This document shows positions 42,171 through 50,948 of a stretch of 64,000 bases of DNA, piece by piece. This DNA is from Paenibacillus rhizosphaerae (lineage in GTDB: Bacteria; Bacillota; Bacilli; Paenibacillales; Paenibacillaceae), in the NCBI RefSeq assembly GCF_014192015.1, contig NZ_JACHXJ010000005.1, forward strand, positions 248,001-312,000, written 5' to 3'. The position numbers were made by a program, and so were the translations under genes. Position 1 is the first letter of the stretch, and the number at the start of each line of letters is the position of its first letter. The notes beneath the pieces were generated by a model. The model was not told the origin of the DNA. It saw only the letters and a program-made list of their open reading frames with translations, and searched no databases.

Positions 42171-42602
42171 TTAGGGCGTTTGCCCGACCTCCCGTTCAAA
42201 ACCGACGATCCAATCGCCCTGGACCGCGGCATAACCCTCGTCTCCTTCGGTAACCAGGCCGTACAGATGCTTCACATCCAAATATTCCTTCCGCTCCCCG
42301 TTATCCAATTCCAGGGTGATGTAGTAGTACGTTCTGGAGGAGCCGCTGGAATTGACAAAGCCGCTGCCGTTATCATGATGGCTGCCGCTGTGATGGCGGA
42401 TGTCCATCCGTTTGGAAATAACACGGGCGTACATGGACGACCGGGGCGTACGGGCATTTTTGAAATAACGGGCACCATTCATAATGAAGCTGGCAACTAT
42501 GATAATGAACACGATGCCGAAAATAAAGGGGAAAATTCTAAACATAAAATCGAAGAAGTCAAAGCCTCCTCCGCCAAAGGGCGGTGGCCCGGGAGTCATC
42601 AT
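42171..42602 (-). CDS. DUF2500 membrane protein
   Basis: A 143-aa protein with one membrane helix (about 19-42: FMFRIFPFIFGIVFIIIVASFIM) after a Pro/Gly/Phe-rich start. A cytoplasmic beta-rich domain follows with ARVISKRMDIR, TYYYITLELDNGERKEYLDV and GLVTEGDEGYAAVQGDWIVGFER, the DUF2500 pattern. Function unknown. AAAGGAG precedes the two candidate ATGs (42602 and 42599). Confidence 0.88.
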   Translation of the reverse strand: MMTPGPPPFGGGGFDFFDFMFRIFPFIFGIVFIIIVASFIMNGARYFKNARTPRSSMYARVISKRMDIRHHSGSHHDNGSGFVNSSGSSRTYYYITLELDNGERKEYLDVKHLYGLVTEGDEGYAAVQGDWIVGFEREVGQTP

Positions 42603-42791
42603 AACGTGTCAATCTCCTTTCATTGTGCCGGTTTGGAGTGCATTCAACCGGACATTGTGTAGAACGCGTAAAATGAAGGAAAGTTGTCGCATGTCGGCAA
42701 AAAATACGGCGATTGTAGGATTCATGGTCCGCTTCCATCCTTATATCTGCTATGCTAGTATTTGGAAAATAGGATCATAGGAGGAGCTGCG

Positions 42792-43589
42792 ATGTCAGAA
42801 TCGAACCATGAACCGATCATCTCCATCCAAGGACTCGAAATGAACTATGGGGGAAAGCAGGTTCTGAAGGGCATCAACCTGGATGTGTATGAAGGGCAAA
42901 TCATCGGATATATCGGCCCGAACGGCGCTGGAAAAAGTACGACGGTCAAAATCATGCTGGGCCTTGTCAAAGGCTACAGCGGCCGGGTTCGTATCTTCGG
43001 CAAGGATATTTCGAACGGAGAGGTAGAGTATAAAGCCAGGATCGGCTATGTTCCGGAGGTCGCCGAGATGTACGATAGCCTGACCCCCCAGGAATATCTG
43101 ACGTTCGTTGGTGAGCTGTACGGTCTTGAGCGGCGGCTTGCCGATCACAAGGCGCAACGGCTGATGGAGCAGTTTGGCTTGGAAGAGGTGTACTTTAACC
43201 GGATCTCCTCTTTAAGCAAAGGCATGCGCCAGAAAGTGCTGCTGATCTCAAGCCTCCTGCATAATCCGGACATTCTTTTTTTGGATGAGCCGCTGAGCGG
43301 ACTGGATGCAAACAGCGTTATGGTGGTTAAGGAGATGCTGGCGAACCTTGCAGCCGAAGGCAAAACGATCTTTTATTCGTCGCATATTATGGAGGTTGTG
43401 GAGAAGATCAGCAGCCGGATCATTTTGCTGAATGAGGGGAACGTTGTCGCCGACGGCAGCTTCGAGCAGCTTCAAGAACAGCTGCATGAAGGAACACTGG
43501 AAGAGATTTTTACAGAGCTGACCGGTTATCATGAACATAAAGATACGGCGGCCCGAATCGTGTCCATTGTGAAAGAGGTACAGCGATGA
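42792..43589 (+). CDS. ABC transporter ATP-binding protein
   Basis: A 265-aa exporter-type ATPase. Walker A GPNGAGKST, signature variant LSKGMRQKVLL, Walker B ILFLDEPLSGLD, and the switch His in YSSHIMEVVE. ATG 42792 has AGGAGGAG immediately upstream. It overlaps the following permease gene by 4 bp. Resembles EcsA/YthP-type ATPases of two-gene exporters. Substrate unknown. Confidence 0.92.
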   Translation: MSESNHEPIISIQGLEMNYGGKQVLKGINLDVYEGQIIGYIGPNGAGKSTTVKIMLGLVKGYSGRVRIFGKDISNGEVEYKARIGYVPEVAEMYDSLTPQEYLTFVGELYGLERRLADHKAQRLMEQFGLEEVYFNRISSLSKGMRQKVLLISSLLHNPDILFLDEPLSGLDANSVMVVKEMLANLAAEGKTIFYSSHIMEVVEKISSRIILLNEGNVVADGSFEQLQEQLHEGTLEEIFTELTGYHEHKDTAARIVSIVKEVQR

Positions 43590-45220
43590 GTGATTTCAAA
43601 ACGCTGATCCTGCTGGACCGCTGCAAAGGTCTGTTCGAAAAAGCAGGGATGGATTATGTGCAGATGCGCCGAATACTGCAGGTCAAACTCACAATGGATG
43701 GCCGCCGGGCCTCGACACTCATCGGCAAAACCTCCCGCTCTGCCGACCCGGAAGAGCTGTCCAACCAGTTTATGAAGTCGCTGTGGATTTATGCCGTCAT
43801 GGGGGTGGTTATGATCCCGCTAGTGGTCATGGGCCACAACCTTATTTTTCAGATGAGCTTCGTATTCGGTATCTTGATGTTTATGATTATGACGTCGCTG
43901 ATTTCCGACTTTTCCTCTGTGCTGTTGGATGTTCGGGACCATACCATTTTGGGCTCCAAACCGGTGAACGTTAAGACGATCAATATGGCCAAGGCCATTC
44001 ATATCATGATTTATTTGTTTTTTATTACAGGCTCGCTTACGGCCGCACCGCTCGCTGGCGCCCTGTTCCGTTATGGTATCTTGTTCTTTTTGGTATTTGT
44101 GCTGGAAATCTGCCTGATGGATCTGCTGATCGTCGCGATAACAGCATTATTGTACTGGCTCGTCCTCCGCTTCTTCGACGGAGAAAAGCTGAAGGACATC
44201 ATTAATTATGTGCAAATCAGCCTGACGATGGTGATGGCGGTGGGTTACCAGCTCCTCGCCAGAGTGTTCAATTTGGTGGATTTGCAGATTGGATATGAAG
44301 CCCATTGGTGGCATGTATTTCTGTTCCCGGTCTGGTTTGCGGCTCCGTTTGAAATGTTGTTCGGTGGACATAGGGGAGAGGCGATCATCGTTTTCAGCCT
44401 ATTGTCGGTCTTTCTGCCGCTCCTGGCTGTATGGATTTATGTACGGACGATCCCTTCGTTTGAAGCCAATTTGCGGAAACTGTCCAACCAGACTGCCCGG
44501 AAGAAGGGGAGGGGTGGCCAGTGGCCGGATGTTCTGGGGCGCTGGATCTGCAGAAGCCGGGAAGAGCAGGTGTTTTTCCGCTTTGCACTGGGCATGATCA
44601 GGAAGGAGCGGGATTATAAATTGAAGGTATACCCTTCGCTGGGACTCTCACTCATCGTTCCGTTTATTTTCATGTTTAATACCTTTCATTCGGGCAGCAG
44701 CTGGGAGGACATTCGTTCCGGTAACTCTTATTTACTTCTCTATTTCTGTGGCCTGGTGGTACCCAGCGCCGTCATGATGCTGCAGTACACCAGCTCGCCG
44801 AAAGGGGCGTGGATTTTCGATACCGTACCGCTGCGTGATCATGTGCCTGTCTATAAAGGCACGCTTAAAGCATGCATTGTCCAGCTTATTCTGCCGATCT
44901 TCGTCGTGGAGAGCATCGTCTTTACCTTGATTTTCGGCGTCAGGATTTTGCCGGATCTGCTGGTCATACTCGTCATGACCCTGCTCTATACCGTAATCAG
45001 CTTCCGGCTGATGGGTTTGGAAATGCCGTTTACCGAACCCGCACAGGCAGGAACGCAATCTGGAAAAGCCGGCCTGATGCTCCTTCTATTTTTGATATTG
45101 GGGGCCATGGCGGGGCTTCATCTAGCATTCCGTTTCTCGACTTCCGGTGTCTATGTGCTGCTGGCCGTGGCATTCATCGCCAATATTACTGTATGGAAGT
45201 TGGCTTTCCGTAACCTTTAA
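43586..45220 (+). CDS. ABC exporter permease
   Basis: A 544-aa membrane protein with about 12 hydrophobic helices, partner of the preceding ATPase (ATGA overlap). It resembles large Bacillus permeases of the YthQ/EcsB sort rather than the usual 6-helix exporters. Notable conserved-looking segments are SDFSSVLLDVRDHTILGSKPVN and YTSSPKGAWIFDTVPL, typical of this permease family. Substrate unknown. Confidence 0.85.
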   Translation: MSDFKTLILLDRCKGLFEKAGMDYVQMRRILQVKLTMDGRRASTLIGKTSRSADPEELSNQFMKSLWIYAVMGVVMIPLVVMGHNLIFQMSFVFGILMFMIMTSLISDFSSVLLDVRDHTILGSKPVNVKTINMAKAIHIMIYLFFITGSLTAAPLAGALFRYGILFFLVFVLEICLMDLLIVAITALLYWLVLRFFDGEKLKDIINYVQISLTMVMAVGYQLLARVFNLVDLQIGYEAHWWHVFLFPVWFAAPFEMLFGGHRGEAIIVFSLLSVFLPLLAVWIYVRTIPSFEANLRKLSNQTARKKGRGGQWPDVLGRWICRSREEQVFFRFALGMIRKERDYKLKVYPSLGLSLIVPFIFMFNTFHSGSSWEDIRSGNSYLLLYFCGLVVPSAVMMLQYTSSPKGAWIFDTVPLRDHVPVYKGTLKACIVQLILPIFVVESIVFTLIFGVRILPDLLVILVMTLLYTVISFRLMGLEMPFTEPAQAGTQSGKAGLMLLLFLILGAMAGLHLAFRFSTSGVYVLLAVAFIANITVWKLAFRNL

Positions 45221-45311
45221 AAGCTCCGCTCCAACCGGCTTAGGAAATAGCCTTCCGTCCCGGCTCCCTTCGTCCCAACTGGAATAAGCTGGGGTGAAGG
45301 GGGTGAGACGC

Positions 45312-45614
45312 ATGGCGAAATCTAAGCATTACTCGGCAGCCAAGAAGTATATGAACCGCCGGGTAAAGATCAAGACGAAGTACGGAAGCACGTTCTACGG
45401 TAAAATCGTCAAGGTCAGCGGTACCAAGGTATACCTGAGAGTTTCCTCGGTCTCGAGCAGTCCGGGAAAGGCGCATATCTCGTTTTTTCCTTTTATCCTG
45501 CCGCTCGTTCTGTTCGATCTGCTGGTGATTGTACTGGCGGACGGCCGTCATCGCCCGGTTCCGTATTATCCGCATGAACCGTATCCCGGCCCCGGCCCAT
45601 ATCGTCGTCTATAG
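45312..45614 (+). CDS. Small basic protein with a hydrophobic segment, unknown
   Basis: A 100-aa protein: basic N-terminus (MAKSKHYSAAKKYMNRRVKIKTKYG), a short beta-rich stretch that looks like an SH3/LSm-like strand pattern (VKIKTKYGSTFYGKIVKVSGTKVYLRV), a hydrophobic helix (SFFPFILPLVLFDLLVIVLA) and a Pro/Tyr-rich tail. ATG 45312 has AGGGGGTGAGA upstream. Similar small proteins with Pro/Tyr/Gly tails occur among spore coat proteins in Bacillales, but the family is not certain. Confidence 0.65.
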   Translation: MAKSKHYSAAKKYMNRRVKIKTKYGSTFYGKIVKVSGTKVYLRVSSVSSSPGKAHISFFPFILPLVLFDLLVIVLADGRHRPVPYYPHEPYPGPGPYRRL

Positions 45615-45778
45615 ACCGCCTTGTTCCTGCGGCTAACAACCGCTTACACCAGGCGGATTTCGACAAAAGGGCTGTTAAAAGGTATTTGTTTGTCGTAATT
45701 TCATACAAAAAATGAAGCCGCACGCATGCCGCAGTAAAGCGCTCTACATCCGGCAGCTGCGGGTTTCACGCTTTGGAA

Positions 45779-45801
45779 GGCCCCCGAAAGGGGGCTTTTT
45801 T
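45779..45801 (+). terminator. Orphan intrinsic terminator
   Basis: GGCCCCC-GAAA-GGGGGC stem with tetraloop and six T. It is 165 bp after the last coding sequence, so either that transcript has a long 3' UTR or a small RNA ends here. The 45615-45894 gap holds no other recognised feature. Confidence 0.85.
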
Positions 45802-45894
45802 ATGTTTCCGGCACTTGGCACTATTTCTCACTTTGATTCTGTCCCTCAGAAGTAGTACATTAATAATTGAAATCATAAGGAGGTTTCCGAATTA

Positions 45895-46377
45895 ATGTTC
45901 TATGAAGACAATGAGAATTTGAGCATCATGACCTACACCTTGAATAGCGGCATTAAAGGAACTGTACCTTTATCCAATAAGCAGATTCAGGAATGGATCG
46001 AGTGCTATCGCACGGATGCGAAATTCATCACAGCGATCGGTAAGGAGTTTTTCGGCCTGAATCCGGAGCTGGTCGCCGATTTTAAAGTGCATAATCGGTT
46101 CTCCAATTACGCTGAACTGATCAAGCCCGTGGTTTCTTCTTCGGAGCCCGACAACACGGATCAGCTCTCGAAGGCGTATGAAGAAAATCGGGTGTACTTC
46201 AAGGTCGATTGCAAATGCGGTACGACTTACACGACCTTTTCCCAATACTACACGACCAAATGGTATTGTTCCAAGTGCAAGGAAATCGTATTTTTGGACA
46301 AGAAGAAGGGCAGAGTGCCGACCGATAAGGGCGATGCCTGGTACATGACCAATAAATACTATGTGGCACGGGACTAG
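45895..46377 (+). CDS. Zinc-ribbon-like hypothetical protein
   Basis: A 160-aa soluble protein with a probable C-terminal zinc ribbon: CKCGTTY and YCSKCKE (Cys pairs about 27 residues apart), followed by DKKKGRVPTDKGDAWYMTNKYYV. The N-terminal 95 residues contain no motif that I recognise. AAGGAGG lies 13 bp before the ATG. A terminator follows at 46435. Looks like a monocistronic conserved hypothetical of Paenibacillaceae; function unknown. Confidence 0.78.
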   Translation: MFYEDNENLSIMTYTLNSGIKGTVPLSNKQIQEWIECYRTDAKFITAIGKEFFGLNPELVADFKVHNRFSNYAELIKPVVSSSEPDNTDQLSKAYEENRVYFKVDCKCGTTYTTFSQYYTTKWYCSKCKEIVFLDKKKGRVPTDKGDAWYMTNKYYVARD

Positions 46378-46434
46378 CATGATTTCACGAACGAACCTGA
46401 AGCAGGCAACATATATAGAGGAACCGAAGAATTG

Positions 46435-46468
46435 GACGGCTGCGCCGAAAGGTGCGGGCGTCTTTTTT
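46435..46468 (+). terminator. Terminator before the cyd control region
   Basis: A 12-position stem GACGGCTGCGCC/GGTGCGGGCGTC with a GAAA loop and one mismatch, then six T. Confidence 0.82.
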
Positions 46469-46496
46469 GTACTTGAAGGGCTCATTTTTTAATATT

Positions 46497-46514
46497 TTGT
46501 GACTAATTTCACAA
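46497..46514 (+). promoter_or_regulatory. Rex/Fnr-type site 1 upstream of cydA
   Basis: TTGTGACTAATTTCACAA is a near-perfect palindrome that fits the Rex consensus TTGTGAAN4TTCACAA and the TGTGA-N6-TCACA pattern of the Crp/Fnr family. Rex controls cydABCD in B. subtilis and is the more likely binder. Confidence 0.8.
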
Positions 46515-46536
46515 AATCAACGATTTGGGCTGTGTA

Positions 46537-46554
46537 TTGTGACATAAATCACAA
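46537..46554 (+). promoter_or_regulatory. Rex/Fnr-type site 2 upstream of cydA
   Basis: TTGTGACATAAATCACAA, the same pattern as site 1, exactly 40 bp downstream (about four helical turns), so both sites face the same side of the DNA. Confidence 0.8.
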
Positions 46555-46661
46555 TATTCGGAATCAAAGTCTGCCATGATACAGGAAGAAACGATGAAGC
46601 CAAGTTATCGGAACCTGTTAGGCGGGTTTTAAGAATAACGACAGGAAAGAGGGAAGAGACG

Positions 46662-48077
46662 ATGGATGTAGTTATGCTGTCACGTATCCAGTTTGCCGCG
46701 ACGACGATTTTTCACTTTTTCTTCGTGCCGCTGTCCATTGGGCTGGTGTTCACGATTGCGATCATGGAAACAATGTATGTCGTCAAGGGCAAAGAAGAGT
46801 ACAAACGAATGGCTAAATTTTGGGGGAAGCTGTTCCTGATCAACTTCGCCGTCGGCGTGGTGACGGGGATCTTGCAGGAGTTCCAGTTCGGCATGAACTG
46901 GTCGGCTTACTCCCGCTTTGTGGGTGATGTGTTCGGGGCGCCGCTGGCGATCGAAGCGCTGCTTGCGTTTTTCCTCGAATCGACGTTTATCGGCCTGTGG
47001 ATTTTCGGATGGGAACGCCTGTCCAAAAAGGTCCACATGATCTGCATCTGGCTGGTCGCGTTCGGCACGGTGATGTCGGCGTTCTGGATTTTGGCGGCCA
47101 ATTCCTTTATGCAGCGTCCGGTCGGTTATACGATCCATAACGGCCGCGCGGAGATGAACGACTTCCTTGCTTTGATTACGAACGGCCAGCTGCTGCTGGA
47201 GTTCCCGCACACGATTCTGGCGGCTTTTATGACCGGGGCCTTTCTGGTCACCGGGGTCAGCGCCTATAAGCTGCTGAAGAAGCAGGATACCGCCTTTTTC
47301 AAAAAATCTTTTGCCATCGCGGTGATCATCGGGCTTGTATCCTCGATTGGCGTGGCACTGGTGGGCCACCAGCAGGCGCAATACTTGGTGAAGACCCAGC
47401 CGATGAAAATGGCTGCGACCGAAGCGCTCTGGGAAACGAGCAGCGATCCCGCGCCGTGGACGGTTACGGCGTTTATCGATACGAAAAATCAGACCAACAC
47501 CGGGGAATTCCAGATTCCCTACCTGCTCAGCTTTTTGTCTTACAGCAAGTTTTCCGGCGAAGTGACGGGGATGAAGGAGCTGCAGTCCCAGTATGAGCAG
47601 CAGTACGGCCCCGGGGATTACATTCCTCCGGTGCGCACGACCTTCTGGAGCTTCCGCATCATGGTGGCCAGCGGCTCCCTGCTGATTGTGCTCAGCTTGT
47701 ACGGCGTCTATCTTGCGGCACGCAAAAAGCTCGACAACCGCAACACCTGGTTTATGCGCCTGATGCTGTTTGCTATTTCACTGCCGTTTATCGCCAATAC
47801 GTCGGGCTGGATCATGACGGAGATTGGACGCCAGCCTTGGACCGTATTCGGGCTGATGACCACCGCCGACGGGGTGTCGCCGAGCGTCACGGCCGGCCAG
47901 GTACTGTTCTCCATCATTGCTTTTACGGCCATATACGCCATTCTGGCGGTGGTCATGGTGTATCTGTTCGTCCGCGTCATCAAGAAAGGGCCGTACGCCG
48001 ACAACGCCACTCAAAAATCGTATGAGTCGGCCGATCCATTTGATAAGGAGGGAGTTCCGCATGCTGTCTCTCAATGA
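46662..48077 (+). CDS. cydA: Cytochrome bd quinol oxidase subunit I
   Basis: A 471-aa subunit of the bd-type terminal oxidase, which oxidises quinol and reduces O2 without pumping protons. His18 in TIFHFFFVPLSIG is the haem b595 ligand by family alignment. The Q-loop is short, as in Firmicutes. GRQPWTVFG near the C-terminus is the family signature. Controlled by two upstream Rex/Fnr-type palindromes. Overlaps cydB by 17 bp. Confidence 0.97.
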   Translation: MDVVMLSRIQFAATTIFHFFFVPLSIGLVFTIAIMETMYVVKGKEEYKRMAKFWGKLFLINFAVGVVTGILQEFQFGMNWSAYSRFVGDVFGAPLAIEALLAFFLESTFIGLWIFGWERLSKKVHMICIWLVAFGTVMSAFWILAANSFMQRPVGYTIHNGRAEMNDFLALITNGQLLLEFPHTILAAFMTGAFLVTGVSAYKLLKKQDTAFFKKSFAIAVIIGLVSSIGVALVGHQQAQYLVKTQPMKMAATEALWETSSDPAPWTVTAFIDTKNQTNTGEFQIPYLLSFLSYSKFSGEVTGMKELQSQYEQQYGPGDYIPPVRTTFWSFRIMVASGSLLIVLSLYGVYLAARKKLDNRNTWFMRLMLFAISLPFIANTSGWIMTEIGRQPWTVFGLMTTADGVSPSVTAGQVLFSIIAFTAIYAILAVVMVYLFVRVIKKGPYADNATQKSYESADPFDKEGVPHAVSQ

Positions 48078-49080
48078 GCTGTGGTTTGTCCTTGTAGCTG
48101 TCCTGTTTATCGGGTTTTTCTTTCTGGAGGGTTTTGACTTCGGGGTGGGGATGTCTACGGGCATCCTGGCCAAAAACGATACCGAGCGCCGGGTGCTGAT
48201 CAATTCGATCGGCCCCTTCTGGGATGCCAACGAGGTGTGGCTGCTGACGGCCGGCGGCGCGATGTTCGCCGCGTTCCCGAACTGGTACGCAACGCTGTTC
48301 AGCGGTTTTTACACGCCGCTGGTGCTCCTGCTGCTCGCCCTGATCGGGCGCGGGGTGGCTTTTGAATTCCGCGGCAAAGTGCAGACCGCTGCTTGGAAAA
48401 AAACATGGGATGTCGTCATCTTCACCGGCAGTCTGCTGCCGCCGCTGCTGCTCGGCGTCGTCTTCGCCGACCTGATCCGGGGGCTGCCGATCGATCAGGC
48501 GATGGAGATGAAAGCCGGTTTCTTCGGCGACATCGTTAACCTGTATTCCGTGGTCGGCGGGCTCACCATGGTGGTGCTCTGCCTCGTGCACGGACTGATG
48601 TTCACGACGCTCCGGGTCACGGGTGACCTGCAGGCGCGGGCCCGCCGTTTGGCGGAGATGCTGCTCGCACCGCTGGCGGTACTGATCGCCGCATTCGGAG
48701 CGATGACCTATTTCGAAACGGACATTTTTGAGGGCCGTGCGTTCCTGCTGACCGTCATGGGCGTGGTGATCGCTGCCGCTTACGTGCTGGCCGCCGTCTT
48801 CATCGCCAAGCGCCGTGACGGCTGGGCATTCGGCATGACGGGCGCCGTTATCGCGCTGACGATTGCCTTCTTCTTTACCGGATTGTTCCCGAACGTCATG
48901 ATCAGCTCGATCGATCAGGCGTTCAACCTGACGCTGACCAACGCCGCATCGGGCCCGTATTCCCTGAAAGTTATGACGATCGTGGCTTTATCCCTGCTGC
49001 CGTTCGTGCTTGGCTATCAGATCTGGAGTTATTTCGTCTTTCATAAACGGGTTCACGAGCAGAGCCATCTGGAGTACTGA
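48061..49080 (+). CDS. cydB: Cytochrome bd quinol oxidase subunit II
   Basis: A 339-aa CydB with eight to nine helices and the N-terminal signature LEGFDFGVGMSTGIL. DANEVWLLTAGGAMFAAFPNWYA is a family hallmark. ATG 48061 is chosen over an upstream in-frame start at 47917, as GGAGGGAG lies just before it. 17-bp overlap with cydA; 5 bp before the first cyd ABC gene. Confidence 0.97.
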   Translation: MLSLNELWFVLVAVLFIGFFFLEGFDFGVGMSTGILAKNDTERRVLINSIGPFWDANEVWLLTAGGAMFAAFPNWYATLFSGFYTPLVLLLLALIGRGVAFEFRGKVQTAAWKKTWDVVIFTGSLLPPLLLGVVFADLIRGLPIDQAMEMKAGFFGDIVNLYSVVGGLTMVVLCLVHGLMFTTLRVTGDLQARARRLAEMLLAPLAVLIAAFGAMTYFETDIFEGRAFLLTVMGVVIAAAYVLAAVFIAKRRDGWAFGMTGAVIALTIAFFFTGLFPNVMISSIDQAFNLTLTNAASGPYSLKVMTIVALSLLPFVLGYQIWSYFVFHKRVHEQSHLEY

Positions 49081-49085
49081 GAACC

Positions 49086-50948
49086 ATGGATAAGCAGCTG
49101 CTGGGTTACAAAGGGATAAAGCCCGTTTTCGCCGTCATGCTGCTCCTGACGGTTCTGCAAGGCGTCTCCATCCTGATCATGGCCAAGGGGCTGGCTGAGG
49201 CCGTATCGGCCTTGTTCGCGGGGGCACCGCTATCCGGGCAGACCGGCAGGATCGCGATGTTCCTGGGTGCCTTCCTGCTCCGGCACGGGCTCGGACTGCT
49301 GCAGCAGAGAATCGGCAGCGCGTTTGCCGACCGCACCGCAGCCGAGGTCCGGGGGCGGGTGCTGCGGAAGCTGTTCCGGCTCGGCCCGCGGTTTGCGAGA
49401 ACCGAGGGCACGGGCCATCTGGTCACGCTGGCGCTCGAAGGAACGGAGAAGTTCCGGAAATACCTGGAGCTGATCCTGCCCCGAATGGCCGGCATGTCCA
49501 TCATTCCTTGGCTGATTCTGGCCTACGTCTTTTTCCGTGACATCACGTCCGGCGTCATTCTGCTGGTCTCCATGCCGATCCTGATCGCCTTCATGATTCT
49601 CATCGGGCTGGCGGCCCGCAAGCAGGCCGAGAAGCAGATGGACACCTTCCGGGTACTGTCCAACCACTTCGTCGATTCGCTGCGCGGCCTGGAGACACTG
49701 AAGCTGCTGGGGCAGAGCCGGGAGCACGGCGCATCGGTAGCCAAGGTGAGCGACCGCTACCGGACGGCGACGATGCGTACGCTGCGCGTCGCCTTCCTGT
49801 CCTCGTTCGCGCTCGACTTCTTCACGATGCTGTCGGTGGCCGTCGTCGCCGTCGGCCTTGGCCTGCGGCTCGTGAACGGGCAGCTTGAGCTGGTCACCGC
49901 GCTGACGGTGCTGATTCTGGCGCCGGAATATTTCCTGCCCGTCCGGCAGGTCGGTACGGACTTCCATGCGACGCAGGACGGCAAGGAGGCGGGTGCCGTG
50001 ATGCAGTCCATCCTGGATCGCCCGGCAGGAGGACCGGCTGACTCCGATGGAGCGCCGGGTCCGGGCGCCGACTGGCGTTGGACGCCGTTCAGCCGGCTGA
50101 CGCTGTCGGGGGTGACTGTGCAGCACCAGGCTGAAGCGTATGGTTCAGCACCGGAGACGGATGGTGCTGAAAGCGGACGGGAGGCTGGAGCTGACCGGCC
50201 TACTGAGCGCCGTACGGATGGAGCCGGGCAGGAGGAGCGGAGCCCTCAGAGCCCTCAGAGCCCTCGTGCGCTGGATAGCGCGTCCTTTGAGGTTCAGGGC
50301 ATGCAGACCATCGGCATTATCGGCGCCAGCGGTGCGGGCAAATCCACGCTGATCGACGTGTTGGGCGGGTTCCTCGCACCCGATGCGGGCGAGATTTGCC
50401 TGAACGGCACGCCGGTCGATTCGCTGGCCGGTGAAGCCTGGCGGAGCCAGATCACCTACATCCCGCAGCACCCGTACCTGTTCAGCAGCTCCCTGCTGGA
50501 CAACATCCGGTTCTACTCGCCGGAGGCGTCCCGGGAGGAGGCGTGGCAGGCTGTGGAAGCAGCCGGACTGGCCGGGCTGGTCCGCAGCCTGCCGGGAGGC
50601 CTGGATGAGCCGATCGGCGCGGGCGGGCGCCAGCTGAGCGGCGGGCAGGCGCAGCGTGTGGCGCTCGCTAGAGCTTTTCTGAGCGACCGGCCGATGATTT
50701 TGCTTGATGAGCCGACGGCCCATCTTGATATTGAAACCGAGTATGAACTGAAGCAAACGATGCTGCGCCTGTTCCGGGGCAAGCTTGTTTTTCTGGCCAC
50801 CCACCGCCTGCACTGGATGCCCGATATGGACCGTGTATTGGTGATGGAGCAGGGCAGGATCGTCGAGGAGGGCACCCATTCGGGGCTGCTCGGCAAGGGC
50901 GGGGCGTATGACGCTTTGATTCGGTCGCAAATGGAGGGAGTAAGGTGA
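49086..50948 (+). CDS. cydD: Thiol reductant ABC exporter subunit CydD
   Basis: A 620-aa ABC half-transporter (named CydC in some Bacillus annotations) that exports cysteine/glutathione-type thiols needed to assemble cytochrome bd. A six-helix domain spans about 1-310, Walker A GASGAGKS 413-420, signature LSGGQAQRVALA, Walker B MILLDEPTAHLD. Between about residues 349 and 396, at the front of the ATPase domain, lies a hydrophilic Glu/Arg/Asp/Gly-rich insertion that includes SPQSPQSPR, encoded by a 9-bp triplication (50241-50267). Overlaps the next half by 4 bp. Confidence 0.94.
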   Translation: MDKQLLGYKGIKPVFAVMLLLTVLQGVSILIMAKGLAEAVSALFAGAPLSGQTGRIAMFLGAFLLRHGLGLLQQRIGSAFADRTAAEVRGRVLRKLFRLGPRFARTEGTGHLVTLALEGTEKFRKYLELILPRMAGMSIIPWLILAYVFFRDITSGVILLVSMPILIAFMILIGLAARKQAEKQMDTFRVLSNHFVDSLRGLETLKLLGQSREHGASVAKVSDRYRTATMRTLRVAFLSSFALDFFTMLSVAVVAVGLGLRLVNGQLELVTALTVLILAPEYFLPVRQVGTDFHATQDGKEAGAVMQSILDRPAGGPADSDGAPGPGADWRWTPFSRLTLSGVTVQHQAEAYGSAPETDGAESGREAGADRPTERRTDGAGQEERSPQSPQSPRALDSASFEVQGMQTIGIIGASGAGKSTLIDVLGGFLAPDAGEICLNGTPVDSLAGEAWRSQITYIPQHPYLFSSSLLDNIRFYSPEASREEAWQAVEAAGLAGLVRSLPGGLDEPIGAGGRQLSGGQAQRVALARAFLSDRPMILLDEPTAHLDIETEYELKQTMLRLFRGKLVFLATHRLHWMPDMDRVLVMEQGRIVEEGTHSGLLGKGGAYDALIRSQMEGVR

